The position numbers and the translations under genes are program-made. A stretch of 64,000 nucleotides of DNA, taken from positions 201,099 through 265,098 of the forward strand of contig CAZKRY010000010.1 of assembly GCA_964555355.1 (NCBI GenBank). Reading direction: 5' to 3'. The stretch comes from CAIKBL01 sp964555355. GTDB lineage: Bacteria > Pseudomonadota > Gammaproteobacteria > Ga0077536. Of the stretch, positions 26,344 through 33,989 are shown piece by piece. How positions within the stretch are numbered: position 1 is the first letter of the stretch; every line of letters starts with the position of its first letter. The notes under the pieces were generated by a model. That model worked only from the letters and a program-made list of their open reading frames with translations. It searched no databases and was not told the DNA's origin.

Positions 26344-27670
26344 CGCGATAAAGTACGAGCCCACCCAGCGCCCAACCCCCACAGATGAGCCACTCGGGTG
26401 GCGCGAGCGCGGCGGCGCTGCCCGGCAAGTAAAGGCTCGTAATGGCGAGCGACAATAACAAGGCGAGCGCGCCGACGGTGCGCCAGTGGCGCACGCGGTA
26501 AGGGCGTGCCAGTTCCGGCTCCCGAACTCGCAATGCGAGAAACGAACCGACGACCAAAATATAGCCAACGATTACCGCCAAACTACCCGCGTTAAGCAGC
26601 CAGATGAGAATTGGGCGACCGAACCAAGGTGCTAAGCACGTGAGGATACCAACTGCCCACAACGCCCGATGCGGGGTACCGTAGCGCGGGTGTAGCGCGG
26701 CGAGGCCGCGCGGCAACATGTCGGACTCGGCGAGTGCGAAAATCAACCGGCTCGCGCCCACCACAAACGCATTCCACGTGGTGAGAATGCCGGCGATCCC
26801 GCCAATCACCAGAACATTAAACGCCCATTGACCGCCCCAGGCGCGGGCGCTGGCGAGTGCCGTCGTCATCCCAGGTTGCGCGCGTATCTCAGCCGGTAAC
26901 ACGTACGCGACCGCCCACAGGATGGCGCAGTACCAAACAATCGCGCAGCCCACCGAGAGCACAATCAAGCGACCGATACTGCGCGCGGGCAAATCGATTT
27001 CGGCCGCCGCTTGCGGGATAACATCAAAGCCCACAAACATGATGGGCACCATGATCATGACGGCAGCGAAGCCCTGCGCACCATTCACCCATAAGGGTGC
27101 GAGATGGGTCGCGTTTCCGGCTTTGACTGCGCCGATCAACAAAAAGACACCGACGATGACGATGACGAGTGTCACCGCTTTTTGTACGCCGGCCGCGACC
27201 GATAACCCGCGAATGTTGATGACGGTAAAGAACCATGCACCGGCAAGCCCTATCGCGACAAAACTCGCGTGGACGGTGAAGCCGTGCAGCGTCCATAGTT
27301 CGACGAGATCAGTGCCGGGAATGAGAAACGACAAGGCGTAAGGGAACGCCACCGTCTCGAACGCCGCCACTGCCACATAGCCGAGCACGATGGCCCATGA
27401 ACACACGAAAGACCCCACGGGCCCAAAGGCCCGCAAACTGTACACATGCTCGCCGCCGGCATCCGGCAGTGCGCTCGCGAGTTCCGCATACGTCAGCGCG
27501 ACGAATACCATCGCGCCACCACCAAGTGCGAAGGCGAGCATGGCGCCGAACGAACCCGCATTTGTAATCCACCCACCGGTCAAGAGCACCCAGCTCCAGC
27601 CGATCATCGCGCCAAAGGCGAGCGATAAAACCTCGCGGCGACGAAGCGTCCGGGTAAGCGTCGCGGTCAC
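26330..27670 (-). CDS. APC family amino acid permease
   Basis: 446 residues with about twelve membrane spans. The first span has the APC-superfamily unwound-helix signature GAMIGWSWVLLTGGW, and LTYAELASALPDAGGEHVY is the conserved second-third span loop. Likely amino acid or amine uptake; substrate unknown. Downstream of the luciferase-like oxidoreductase on the same strand (13-base gap), so possibly cotranscribed. Confidence 0.88.
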   Translation of the reverse strand: MTATLTRTLRRREVLSLAFGAMIGWSWVLLTGGWITNAGSFGAMLAFALGGGAMVFVALTYAELASALPDAGGEHVYSLRAFGPVGSFVCSWAIVLGYVAVAAFETVAFPYALSFLIPGTDLVELWTLHGFTVHASFVAIGLAGAWFFTVINIRGLSVAAGVQKAVTLVIVIVGVFLLIGAVKAGNATHLAPLWVNGAQGFAAVMIMVPIMFVGFDVIPQAAAEIDLPARSIGRLIVLSVGCAIVWYCAILWAVAYVLPAEIRAQPGMTTALASARAWGGQWAFNVLVIGGIAGILTTWNAFVVGASRLIFALAESDMLPRGLAALHPRYGTPHRALWAVGILTCLAPWFGRPILIWLLNAGSLAVIVGYILVVGSFLALRVREPELARPYRVRHWRTVGALALLLSLAITSLYLPGSAAALAPPEWLICGGWALGGLVLYRVSRS

Positions 27671-27683
27671 GAGCCGGGTTCAG

Positions 27684-28688
27684 TTAGGCCGCGTAGCGCG
27701 GGAGGACTTCCGCCTGCAGGGCTTCGACGGTCTGCATCGAACTCGCCATCGGCACATCGCCAAAGGCGATCCGGCACAGAAAATAATTGACGCCGGCGGC
27801 ATCGATTTCGCGCGCAATGAGCTCACTCACCTGCGACGCCGTGCCGATCAACGCCAGGCCCTGCTCCCTCGCGCCATGAATGTTGTCTGGGAAATTGAGC
27901 GGGATCTGCTTGCCGTGCAAACGCCAGAGGTACAGCAAACTATCGAACCAGCGACGGTAGGCTGATTCAGCGATTTTGAGTGCGGCGGCTTCGGTCGCCG
28001 CGATCACGATATGCCGGCTCGTGCCGATGATTGGCAACGGCTCATGCGCATGGGCAGTAGCCGCCCACGCTTCGCGGTAGGCATCGGTAATCGCGCGCAC
28101 GCTGTGTGCCGGACCGTTGGTCAAACAATTAATTTTCTGGCCCGCCGCCCACACCGCGGTATCCGGCCGTGCCACCCCGTACCATAGCGGCGGATGCGGT
28201 AACTGTTTGGGGCCGAGTACCACCGGCACGTCGCGGAACGTGTGGTACTTGCCTTCAAAAGTGAGGCGGCCGGTGGTCAGGCCTTGTAAGACAATCTTTA
28301 GAACTTCTTCGTAGCGCGCTTGTGCATCTTCGCCGACGCCATAGAACCCCATTTCGATCGGCGAGATGCCACGACCAACACCCAACTCGAGTCGCCCATC
28401 GCTCATTTGATCGAGCATGCAGATCTCTTCGAGCAAGCGCAGCGGATGATAAATGCTCATGGTGTAAACCATCGGGCCAAAGCGCAGTCGGGTCGTGCGT
28501 TGCGAAACGGCCGCCAAATACACGCTTGGCGCGGAGGCGATCCCCAGCGGCGTGCCGTGATGTTCGGCCAGGTGATACGCGTAAAAGCCCGCTTGATCGT
28601 ACGCACCGACCAGTTGCAGGCGTTCGCGGAATTGTTGCCCCGGCTCTTTATCACCAAGGTCCATATGATCGAACACCCCGAATTTCAT
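27684..28688 (-). CDS. LLM-class (luciferase-like) flavin-dependent oxidoreductase
   Basis: About 334 residues, a bacterial luciferase-like TIM barrel. MKFGVFDHMDLGD, YAYHLAEHHGTPLGIASAPSVYL, LRFGPMVYTMSIYHPLRLLEE and LELGVGRGISP are the family's conserved strands and the FMN-binding region. Such enzymes monooxygenate or oxidise small organics with reduced flavin or F420. ATG 28688 is supported by GAGGATA upstream. The 13-base spacing to the amino-acid permease suggests joint uptake and oxidation of one substrate. Confidence 0.85.
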   Translation of the reverse strand: MKFGVFDHMDLGDKEPGQQFRERLQLVGAYDQAGFYAYHLAEHHGTPLGIASAPSVYLAAVSQRTTRLRFGPMVYTMSIYHPLRLLEEICMLDQMSDGRLELGVGRGISPIEMGFYGVGEDAQARYEEVLKIVLQGLTTGRLTFEGKYHTFRDVPVVLGPKQLPHPPLWYGVARPDTAVWAAGQKINCLTNGPAHSVRAITDAYREAWAATAHAHEPLPIIGTSRHIVIAATEAAALKIAESAYRRWFDSLLYLWRLHGKQIPLNFPDNIHGAREQGLALIGTASQVSELIAREIDAAGVNYFLCRIAFGDVPMASSMQTVEALQAEVLPRYAA

Positions 28689-29210
28689 GGCGCGTATCCT
28701 CAATGGTTCGTGCCGCGAGCATAGCAGAGCGTACCGATATCACCGCAACGTCATCGCGTGCTGAGGAACGTTCAACGTCTAATTGGGATTGCTCCACTTA
28801 CGTCAATCTGTTCCACCACCGTCATTGCGAAGCCTCGTAGAGGCCGTGGCAATCCACGGGCTTTCGGACTCACTGACGCCGCTTGGGGGGCCTCGCAATG
28901 ACCGCACTAAATGCTTCCGAGTCGTGCCGAGGAGCGATTCGTGCAAGGGANNNNNNNNNNNNNNNNNNNNNNNNNNNNNNNNNNNNNNNNNNNNNNNNNN
29001 NNNNNNNNNNNNNNNNNNNNNNNNNNNNNNNNNNNNNNNNNNNNNNNNNNGCTTCCGAGTCGTGCCGAGGAGCGATTCGTGCAAGGGAGTCGAACGAGCA
29101 CCGACACTTTTGTGGTGCATAGGAGGCGAGCGTTTTTGTTTTTGGTGAAGATGTCTTAGATTCAGCGTCGGCCACGCCCCGGTCATGAGTGTCATTGCAG
29201 AGGAGTCTCT
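28689..29210. other. Intergenic region with assembly gap and 38-bp duplicated flanks
   Basis: No gene is supported in these 522 bases. They hold the MITE-like element, then identical 38-base sequences at 28913-28950 and 29051-29088 directly on either side of 100 N (28951-29050). The round gap size and identical flanks point to a scaffold join where contig ends overlap or where a repeat collapsed. Open frames running through the N tract are artefacts. Confidence 0.9.
28821..28902 (+). repeat. MITE-like element with GTCATTGCGA terminal inverted repeats
   Basis: GTCATTGCGA at 28821-28830 and TCGCAATGAC at 28893-28902 are perfect 10-bp inverted ends of an 82-bp non-coding segment containing CGTGGCAATCCACGGG. 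The pattern is like small dispersed palindromic elements seen in many bacterial genomes. No second copy was found in this window. Confidence 0.5.
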
Positions 29211-30287
29211 ATGTCTGGTTCTTTACCGGTCGTTCCGCCGGAAGGCGTGACGACCGCATGGTTGACGCAAGCGCTCGCGCAACGCGGGATCGACGCGCGC
29301 GTCGCGCGCTTTTCAATGGACACGGTTGGCACCGGCCAATTGGGTGAAACGCGGCGCTTTCATCTGCAATACGCGGGCACACCACCCGCCGGCGCGCCGG
29401 CGAGTTTGGTCGGTAAGTTCTCCTCCGCCAACCCGGTGGCGCGTGAGTCCGGCCGCACCATGGGTTGGTATCGCGCGGAAGTCATGTTTTATCGCGAACT
29501 CGCCGCGCGCGCGAAAATACGCACGCCGTTACCGTATGTCGCGGAACTCGACGAGGCCGGTGATTTCGCGTTGTTGTTCGAAGATTTGGCGCCCGCGCAG
29601 CAGGGCGATCAGATGCGCGGCTGCACGCTCGCCGAGGCTCAAGCAGCACTGCACGAAGCAGCGCTTTTGCATGCCACCTTTTGGAACGACGAACACCTCA
29701 TGCGCCAACCGTGGTTGTACGTGCCGCCCGGATCGCAGGGTTATTATTCGACCGAACTCGTCGAGCGTTCGTGGAAGAACGTGGTCGATAACTACCAAGG
29801 CTTTTTAACGCCGGAACAAATGAACTGCTGCGATCGGTTTGTACGCAATCATGTTTACTGGAATCAACCTCGCCCAATGCCGAAGACTTATCAGCACTGC
29901 GATTTCCGGCCGGACAATATGTTGTTCGGCGGCCCGGACGGGCGCATCGCGGTGGTCGATTGGCAGACCGGCGGTTTTCTCGGCAGCGGCATGGACCTCG
30001 CCTATTTTTTGAGCGGTTGCTTTGATCGCGATACACGTCGTCAACACGAATTGGCGCTGATGCAACGGTATTACGATGAGTTACTGGCCAATGGCGTGCG
30101 TGATTATTCGTTCGACCAACTCCGCGACGATTACCGGCATTACACCTTTGCGGTCATCACGGTTGGGTTAACCGCCACCGTGGTTGTCAAACGCACCGAA
30201 CGCGGTGATCGCATGTTGATGCAAATGGTGGCCGGCGGCGCGATGCAGGCGATTGATAACAATGCTTTGGATTTACTGCCGGCCTGA
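29211..30287 (+). CDS. Phosphotransferase of the APH/ecdysteroid-kinase-like family
   Basis: 358 residues, protein-kinase-like small-molecule kinase. The catalytic loop is TYQHCDFRPDNMLFG and the metal-binding aspartate follows in IAVVDWQTGGFLGSGMDLAYFL; the N-lobe has LVGKFSS and FALLFEDLAP. Related proteins phosphorylate aminoglycosides, sterols or choline, and in bacteria they often sit beside catabolic genes. GAGGAG lies upstream of ATG 29211. Probably cotranscribed with the VOC gene 18 bases downstream. Substrate unknown. Confidence 0.82.
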   Translation: MSGSLPVVPPEGVTTAWLTQALAQRGIDARVARFSMDTVGTGQLGETRRFHLQYAGTPPAGAPASLVGKFSSANPVARESGRTMGWYRAEVMFYRELAARAKIRTPLPYVAELDEAGDFALLFEDLAPAQQGDQMRGCTLAEAQAALHEAALLHATFWNDEHLMRQPWLYVPPGSQGYYSTELVERSWKNVVDNYQGFLTPEQMNCCDRFVRNHVYWNQPRPMPKTYQHCDFRPDNMLFGGPDGRIAVVDWQTGGFLGSGMDLAYFLSGCFDRDTRRQHELALMQRYYDELLANGVRDYSFDQLRDDYRHYTFAVITVGLTATVVVKRTERGDRMLMQMVAGGAMQAIDNNALDLLPA

Positions 30288-30305
30288 AGGCACAGGAGTA
30301 TCGAC

Positions 30306-30995
30306 ATGCGCTTAGCGAAACCGCATTTAGACATCGGCCTCTTCACGCCGGATATCGCCGCCCACAGCAAGTTCTGGGGCGAGACGGTGGGGCTGCGGCT
30401 CGATCATCAACTGCCATTCGATGAGAAATGGGTGCAGCATCGTTATGACGCGCATAACTCCGTCGTCAAGGTCAACTATTATCAACATGAGATGCCGGTG
30501 CGTCCGCCCTGCGGGTACGTGGGATTGACCATCGCGCGCGCCGGACATCCCGCCTGGGAAGGCCAACATCCAGGCGGCCAACGCGTGCGTTTGGTGCCGC
30601 CGGGTACCGATGGTGTGGTCGGGATCGGCATCCACGTACGCACACCCGAACCGCAGCGAATGATGGATTTTTATTTGCACACCATGGAGTTCGAAGAAGC
30701 GGCGCCGAATGTCGCGCGCTGCGGCGATACGTTGTTATTCGTTGAGAAAGGCCCAGGCGGCGAACGATCTGACGCTTTCACCGGCCCAAACTTCCGTTAC
30801 CTCACGATTCAGATTTTTGATTGCGATGCCGAGTGCGCGGCGATTGTCCGCCGCGGCGGCACCCTCGGCGCGCCGCCTGTGAATTTTGGAAGCGTTGCCC
30901 GCTACGGATTCATTCTCGATCCGGACGGCAATTGGTTTGAAATTTCGGCGCGAGCGTCTTTAACGGGTGTGATGCCGGGAACATCAAACAAATAA
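30306..30995 (+). CDS. VOC (glyoxalase/bleomycin resistance/dioxygenase) family protein
   Basis: 229 residues made of two VOC repeats: residues ~5-100 (HLDIGLFTPDIAAHSKFWGETVGLRL) and ~105-220 (GIGIHVRTPEPQRMMDFYLHTMEFEE ... FILDPDGNWFEISAR). The second ends in the metal-ligand Glu of NWFEIS. Two-repeat VOC proteins include type I extradiol dioxygenases, but the exact reaction cannot be told. Likely in one unit with the kinase upstream and the LigB-like gene downstream. Confidence 0.82.
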   Translation: MRLAKPHLDIGLFTPDIAAHSKFWGETVGLRLDHQLPFDEKWVQHRYDAHNSVVKVNYYQHEMPVRPPCGYVGLTIARAGHPAWEGQHPGGQRVRLVPPGTDGVVGIGIHVRTPEPQRMMDFYLHTMEFEEAAPNVARCGDTLLFVEKGPGGERSDAFTGPNFRYLTIQIFDCDAECAAIVRRGGTLGAPPVNFGSVARYGFILDPDGNWFEISARASLTGVMPGTSNK

Positions 30996-31010
30996 GGGTC
31001 GGATGTAGTT

Positions 31011-31033
31011 ACTCGGAAAATAAAACTGACTCC
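31011..31033 (+). repeat. Degenerate ~23-bp repeat, left copy
   Basis: ACTC followed by GAAAATAAAACTGACTCC. A related string with AAAATAAATCTGACCCC lies at 32768-32794 in the same orientation; the two bracket the LigB-like gene and the Uma2 remnant. Similarity is partial. Confidence 0.3.
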
Positions 31034-31052
31034 ATTCGTCGGAAGTGGATGT

Positions 31053-32120
31053 ATGGCGGAAATATTAGGGCTAGGGTTAACGCATTACCCACCTCTGTGC
31101 CTGCCCGATCCTGACATGGCGGCGCTGCTCAGCTGGACCTTGCAAGACCCGGCGATTCCGGATTCGGCGAAAGATCCAACCAATTGGTCGCACGCAATGC
31201 GACTAGAGTGGTCGGACGACCGCGGAGCGCGCGCTGCGGCGCGGCATCGGGCGGCGCTAGTCGACGGCTTCAGACGGGCACGCGCCGCCCTCGATGCGTT
31301 TGCGCCGGATGTGGTGCTGATTTGGGGCGACGACCAATACGAGAATTTCAAGGAAGACATCATCCCGCCATTTGCGGTCATGGCGTTCGACGATATTGAT
31401 CTTTATCCATGGAGCCACGCGCAAACATCATCGCTGATGAAGGGCAAACCCAATGTATGGGGCGAAGATGCAACCAAGCATTACCGTCTGCAGGGACGAC
31501 GGGACATTGCGAAATTTTTAGTTAGCGGTTTGCTCGCGCAAGATATTGACGTGGCGTATGCCTATCGGCCTCTGCACCACGGGAGTGTCGCACACGCGTT
31601 CACCAATACCATTCTCTATCTCGATTACGAGCGGCGAGGTTATACGTACCCGACGATCTGTTTCCCGCTCAACTGCTATGGCAGACGCGTCGTTTCCTGT
31701 AAAGGGTTCGTATCGAGACTCGGGGATTCAGTCGATTTCGATCCACCGTCGCCGTCTCCCCGGCGATTCATGCAAGTCGGCGCGGCAACCGCGCGCGTAT
31801 TACAAGATAGTCCATGGCGGGTAGCGTTGATCGCATCGTCGAGCTGGTCACACGCTTTTCTGTGCGACTGGACTTGGCGCCTGTGTCCCGACGGCTCGGC
31901 TGATCGCCGGTTGTATCAAGCGCTATGCAATCTCGAATTTGAGACCTGGCGCGCAACATCACTCACCGCTCTCGAACACGCCGGCCAGCACGAAGTACTG
32001 AACTGGTTTGCGTTGCTAGGCGCGATGGAAGCGCTAGGTGCCAAACTTGACTGGAGCGAGTTCGTCGAAACTCAAATATTTAATTCGAACAAAGTGTTCG
32101 CGGCATTCGCCGTGGCGTGA
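31053..32120 (+). CDS. LigB-like class III extradiol dioxygenase homologue
   Basis: 355 residues matching the LigB superfamily along its length: ILGLGLTHYPPL near the start (first metal His), DIIPPFAVMAFDDID, LHHGSVAHAF, and ASSSWSHAFLCD (catalytic His); GQHEVLNWFALLGAMEALG carries the metal Glu. Where LigB has N-D-H with the second iron histidine, this protein has GDDQYENF, so one ligand may be missing or replaced. LigB enzymes open catechol rings with Fe(II). Activity is therefore uncertain, though family membership is clear. The VOC gene lies 57 bases upstream. Confidence 0.78.
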   Translation: MAEILGLGLTHYPPLCLPDPDMAALLSWTLQDPAIPDSAKDPTNWSHAMRLEWSDDRGARAAARHRAALVDGFRRARAALDAFAPDVVLIWGDDQYENFKEDIIPPFAVMAFDDIDLYPWSHAQTSSLMKGKPNVWGEDATKHYRLQGRRDIAKFLVSGLLAQDIDVAYAYRPLHHGSVAHAFTNTILYLDYERRGYTYPTICFPLNCYGRRVVSCKGFVSRLGDSVDFDPPSPSPRRFMQVGAATARVLQDSPWRVALIASSSWSHAFLCDWTWRLCPDGSADRRLYQALCNLEFETWRATSLTALEHAGQHEVLNWFALLGAMEALGAKLDWSEFVETQIFNSNKVFAAFAVA

Positions 32121-32174
32121 ACAGTGTGCGGAGGATTGTGATCTGCTTGTGAGGGCCGGCGGCGGTGAGCATGC

Positions 32175-32689
32175 GTGGCGGCATTGCTAGATCTAGATTA
32201 CGTTAAGCTGCAGCCGTACCGCTAACGCCAGGTAACGCGATGGTGGATGCGAACGCCGCGCATAACCTCATCTGCGTCAACATCCTTTCCTCATTCCATG
32301 GTCATCTACAGGGCGGCCCCAGCCAGGCATTCATGGCCGACATGAAAGTCCGCGTACAGATCGCTGCCGATGAGTACTTTTACTACCCGGATGTTTTGGT
32401 GAGCTGTCGAGCGGATGATCGCGCAACCCATTACCGCGAACATCCAACGATACTGATAGAAGTGGTTTCGGAATCGACCGAACGGCTAGATAGTCGAGAG
32501 AATTTATTAGCGTATCAACGCATTCCCAGTCGCCAAGAATATGTGATGGTTGCGCGGCAGACTCGGGAGCTTACGATTTTCCGAAGTGTCGCAAATTGGA
32601 TGGCTGGGAGGATCGTCGAGACAGAAGAATTGAACTTACACTCCTTGAGTTTTCGCATGACCATTGACGATATGCGTGCCGGAATTTAG
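32175..32689 (+). pseudogene. Uma2 family (DUF820) gene, probably frameshifted with internal deletion
   Basis: The open frame from ATG 32240 (149 residues) contains Uma2 blocks HNLICVNI, FMADMKVRVQ, YYPDVLVSC, PTILIEVVSEST and YQRIPSRQEYVMV, but lacks the family's first ~40 residues. Just upstream in another frame, from GTG 32175, AALLDLDYVKLQPYR reads like a family N-terminus and stops at TAA 32223-32225; LTPGN continues in the ORF frame. A one-base loss plus loss of ~35 codons would explain this. The family has a restriction-endonuclease-like fold of unknown role. Confidence 0.55.
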
Positions 32690-32767
32690 AAATCGTTGCC
32701 TATCTACGGCGCGATTTCTTCCGGCCCGCCGGGCGTACACTCAACGAACAAAAATGGAGCCCAATGT

Positions 32768-32794
32768 ACTCTTGAGAAAAATAAATCTGACCCC
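32768..32794 (+). repeat. Degenerate ~27-bp repeat, right copy
   Basis: ACTCTTGAG then AAAAATAAATCTGACCCC; partial direct match to 31011-31033. Strings of the form AAATAAATCTGACCCC are frequent beside small mobile elements in proteobacteria, but no transposase gene is present here. Confidence 0.3.
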
Positions 32795-32802
32795 TTTTTA
32801 GA

Positions 32803-33966
32803 TTACGCGGCAGTCGCGTGTTTAGAATCCGTTCGTGTGCTCACGCCGCGCATTTGACGCATCTTGTCTTCGACATTGCGGTACAAACCATCGAACGATC
32901 GCTCGAAGGCGGCAACCCCGTCGTCCTCCAGTTGTTTCAATACCGCCGCGAAATCAATGCCGGCGTCGCGAAGCTGATCGAGGGTGGTAGGCGCCTCGGC
33001 TGCGTCCGCTTCAATCGCGGCACCGCTCACCTGCCCGTGATCGAGGATCGCCGTGAAAGTGGCCGGCGGCACCGTGTTGACCGTATGCGGGCCGACCAGC
33101 GAATCGACATACAACACATCGCGATAAGCAGGATTCTTAACGCCGGTGCTGGCCCACAGTGGCCGTTGTAATTGCGCGCCCGCCTGGCGCAACGGCGTAA
33201 AGTCCTCGGCTGCGAATAACGCTTTGAATGCGGCGTAGACCACTTTGCTGTTCGCGATTGCCGCCTTACCCCGCAACGACGCGAGTGGCGATGGTTCCGA
33301 TAATCCGGCCATGTTGTTCGTCAGCAGCTCATCGACCAACGTATCGATCCGAGAGACGAACACGCTCGCGACCGACGCGATGCCGTTGACGGATTGTCCG
33401 GCTTGGGCGCGCCGTTTGAGGCCTGCGATGAATGCCTGCGCCACCTCGCGATAACGCTCGACCGAGAAGATCAAAGTCGCATTGATGTTAATCCCCGCGC
33501 AGATCGTTTCTTCGATCGCACTAACGCCTTCTGGGGTTGCCGGAATTTTCACCATCAAATTACGGCGGTCGATTTCCGCCCACAGCGAACGCGCTTCCGC
33601 AATCGTCGCCTGCGTGTCGCGCGCTTTACTGGGGGTGACTTCCACGCTGACATAACCATCGCGGCCTTGCGTGCGCTCATACACCGGCAATAGAACGTCC
33701 GCAGCCAAACGAATATCCGTGACCATCAGCGCGCGGATGACCACATCGGCGCTGGCGGTGGGATTCGCCGCCAGCACACTTCGCATCTGTTCGTCGTAGT
33801 CGTTGCTGCCGGCGATCGCTTTTTCGAAGATGGTGGGGTTCGAGGTCACACCGAGTAATCCATCGTCCACCATCCGCGCCAATTCACCGCTTTTGATGAG
33901 CGCGCGGCTGATGTTGTCGTACCAAATGCTTTGGCCTTGTTGTTCCAGACGCCGCAAAGTGTTCAT
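32803..33966 (-). CDS. tal: Transaldolase (long form)
   Basis: 387 residues, longer than the ~317-residue TalB of E. coli and close to actinobacterial/cyanobacterial Tal. SIWYDNISRALIKSGEL, GVTSNPTIFEKAIAGS and RNLMVKIPATPEGVSAIE are the conserved barrel strands; the lysine in MVKIPAT forms the Schiff base. It moves a three-carbon dihydroxyacetone unit between sugar phosphates in the pentose phosphate pathway. It lies 23 bases after a transketolase gene and is evidently cotranscribed with it. Confidence 0.93.
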   Translation of the reverse strand: MNTLRRLEQQGQSIWYDNISRALIKSGELARMVDDGLLGVTSNPTIFEKAIAGSNDYDEQMRSVLAANPTASADVVIRALMVTDIRLAADVLLPVYERTQGRDGYVSVEVTPSKARDTQATIAEARSLWAEIDRRNLMVKIPATPEGVSAIEETICAGININATLIFSVERYREVAQAFIAGLKRRAQAGQSVNGIASVASVFVSRIDTLVDELLTNNMAGLSEPSPLASLRGKAAIANSKVVYAAFKALFAAEDFTPLRQAGAQLQRPLWASTGVKNPAYRDVLYVDSLVGPHTVNTVPPATFTAILDHGQVSGAAIEADAAEAPTTLDQLRDAGIDFAAVLKQLEDDGVAAFERSFDGLYRNVEDKMRQMRGVSTRTDSKHATAA

Positions 33967-33989
33967 GCCTTAATTCCTTCGCTAATTGA

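Noticed and set aside
28932..28950. CCGAGGAGCG string resembling the start of an SAH riboswitch
   Set aside because: The rest of the consensus is absent, the string is repeated beside the gap, and no SAH-related gene follows.
28783..29148. Open frames running through the N tract
   Set aside because: They are open only because N codons cannot form stops; flanking sequence is non-coding repeat.
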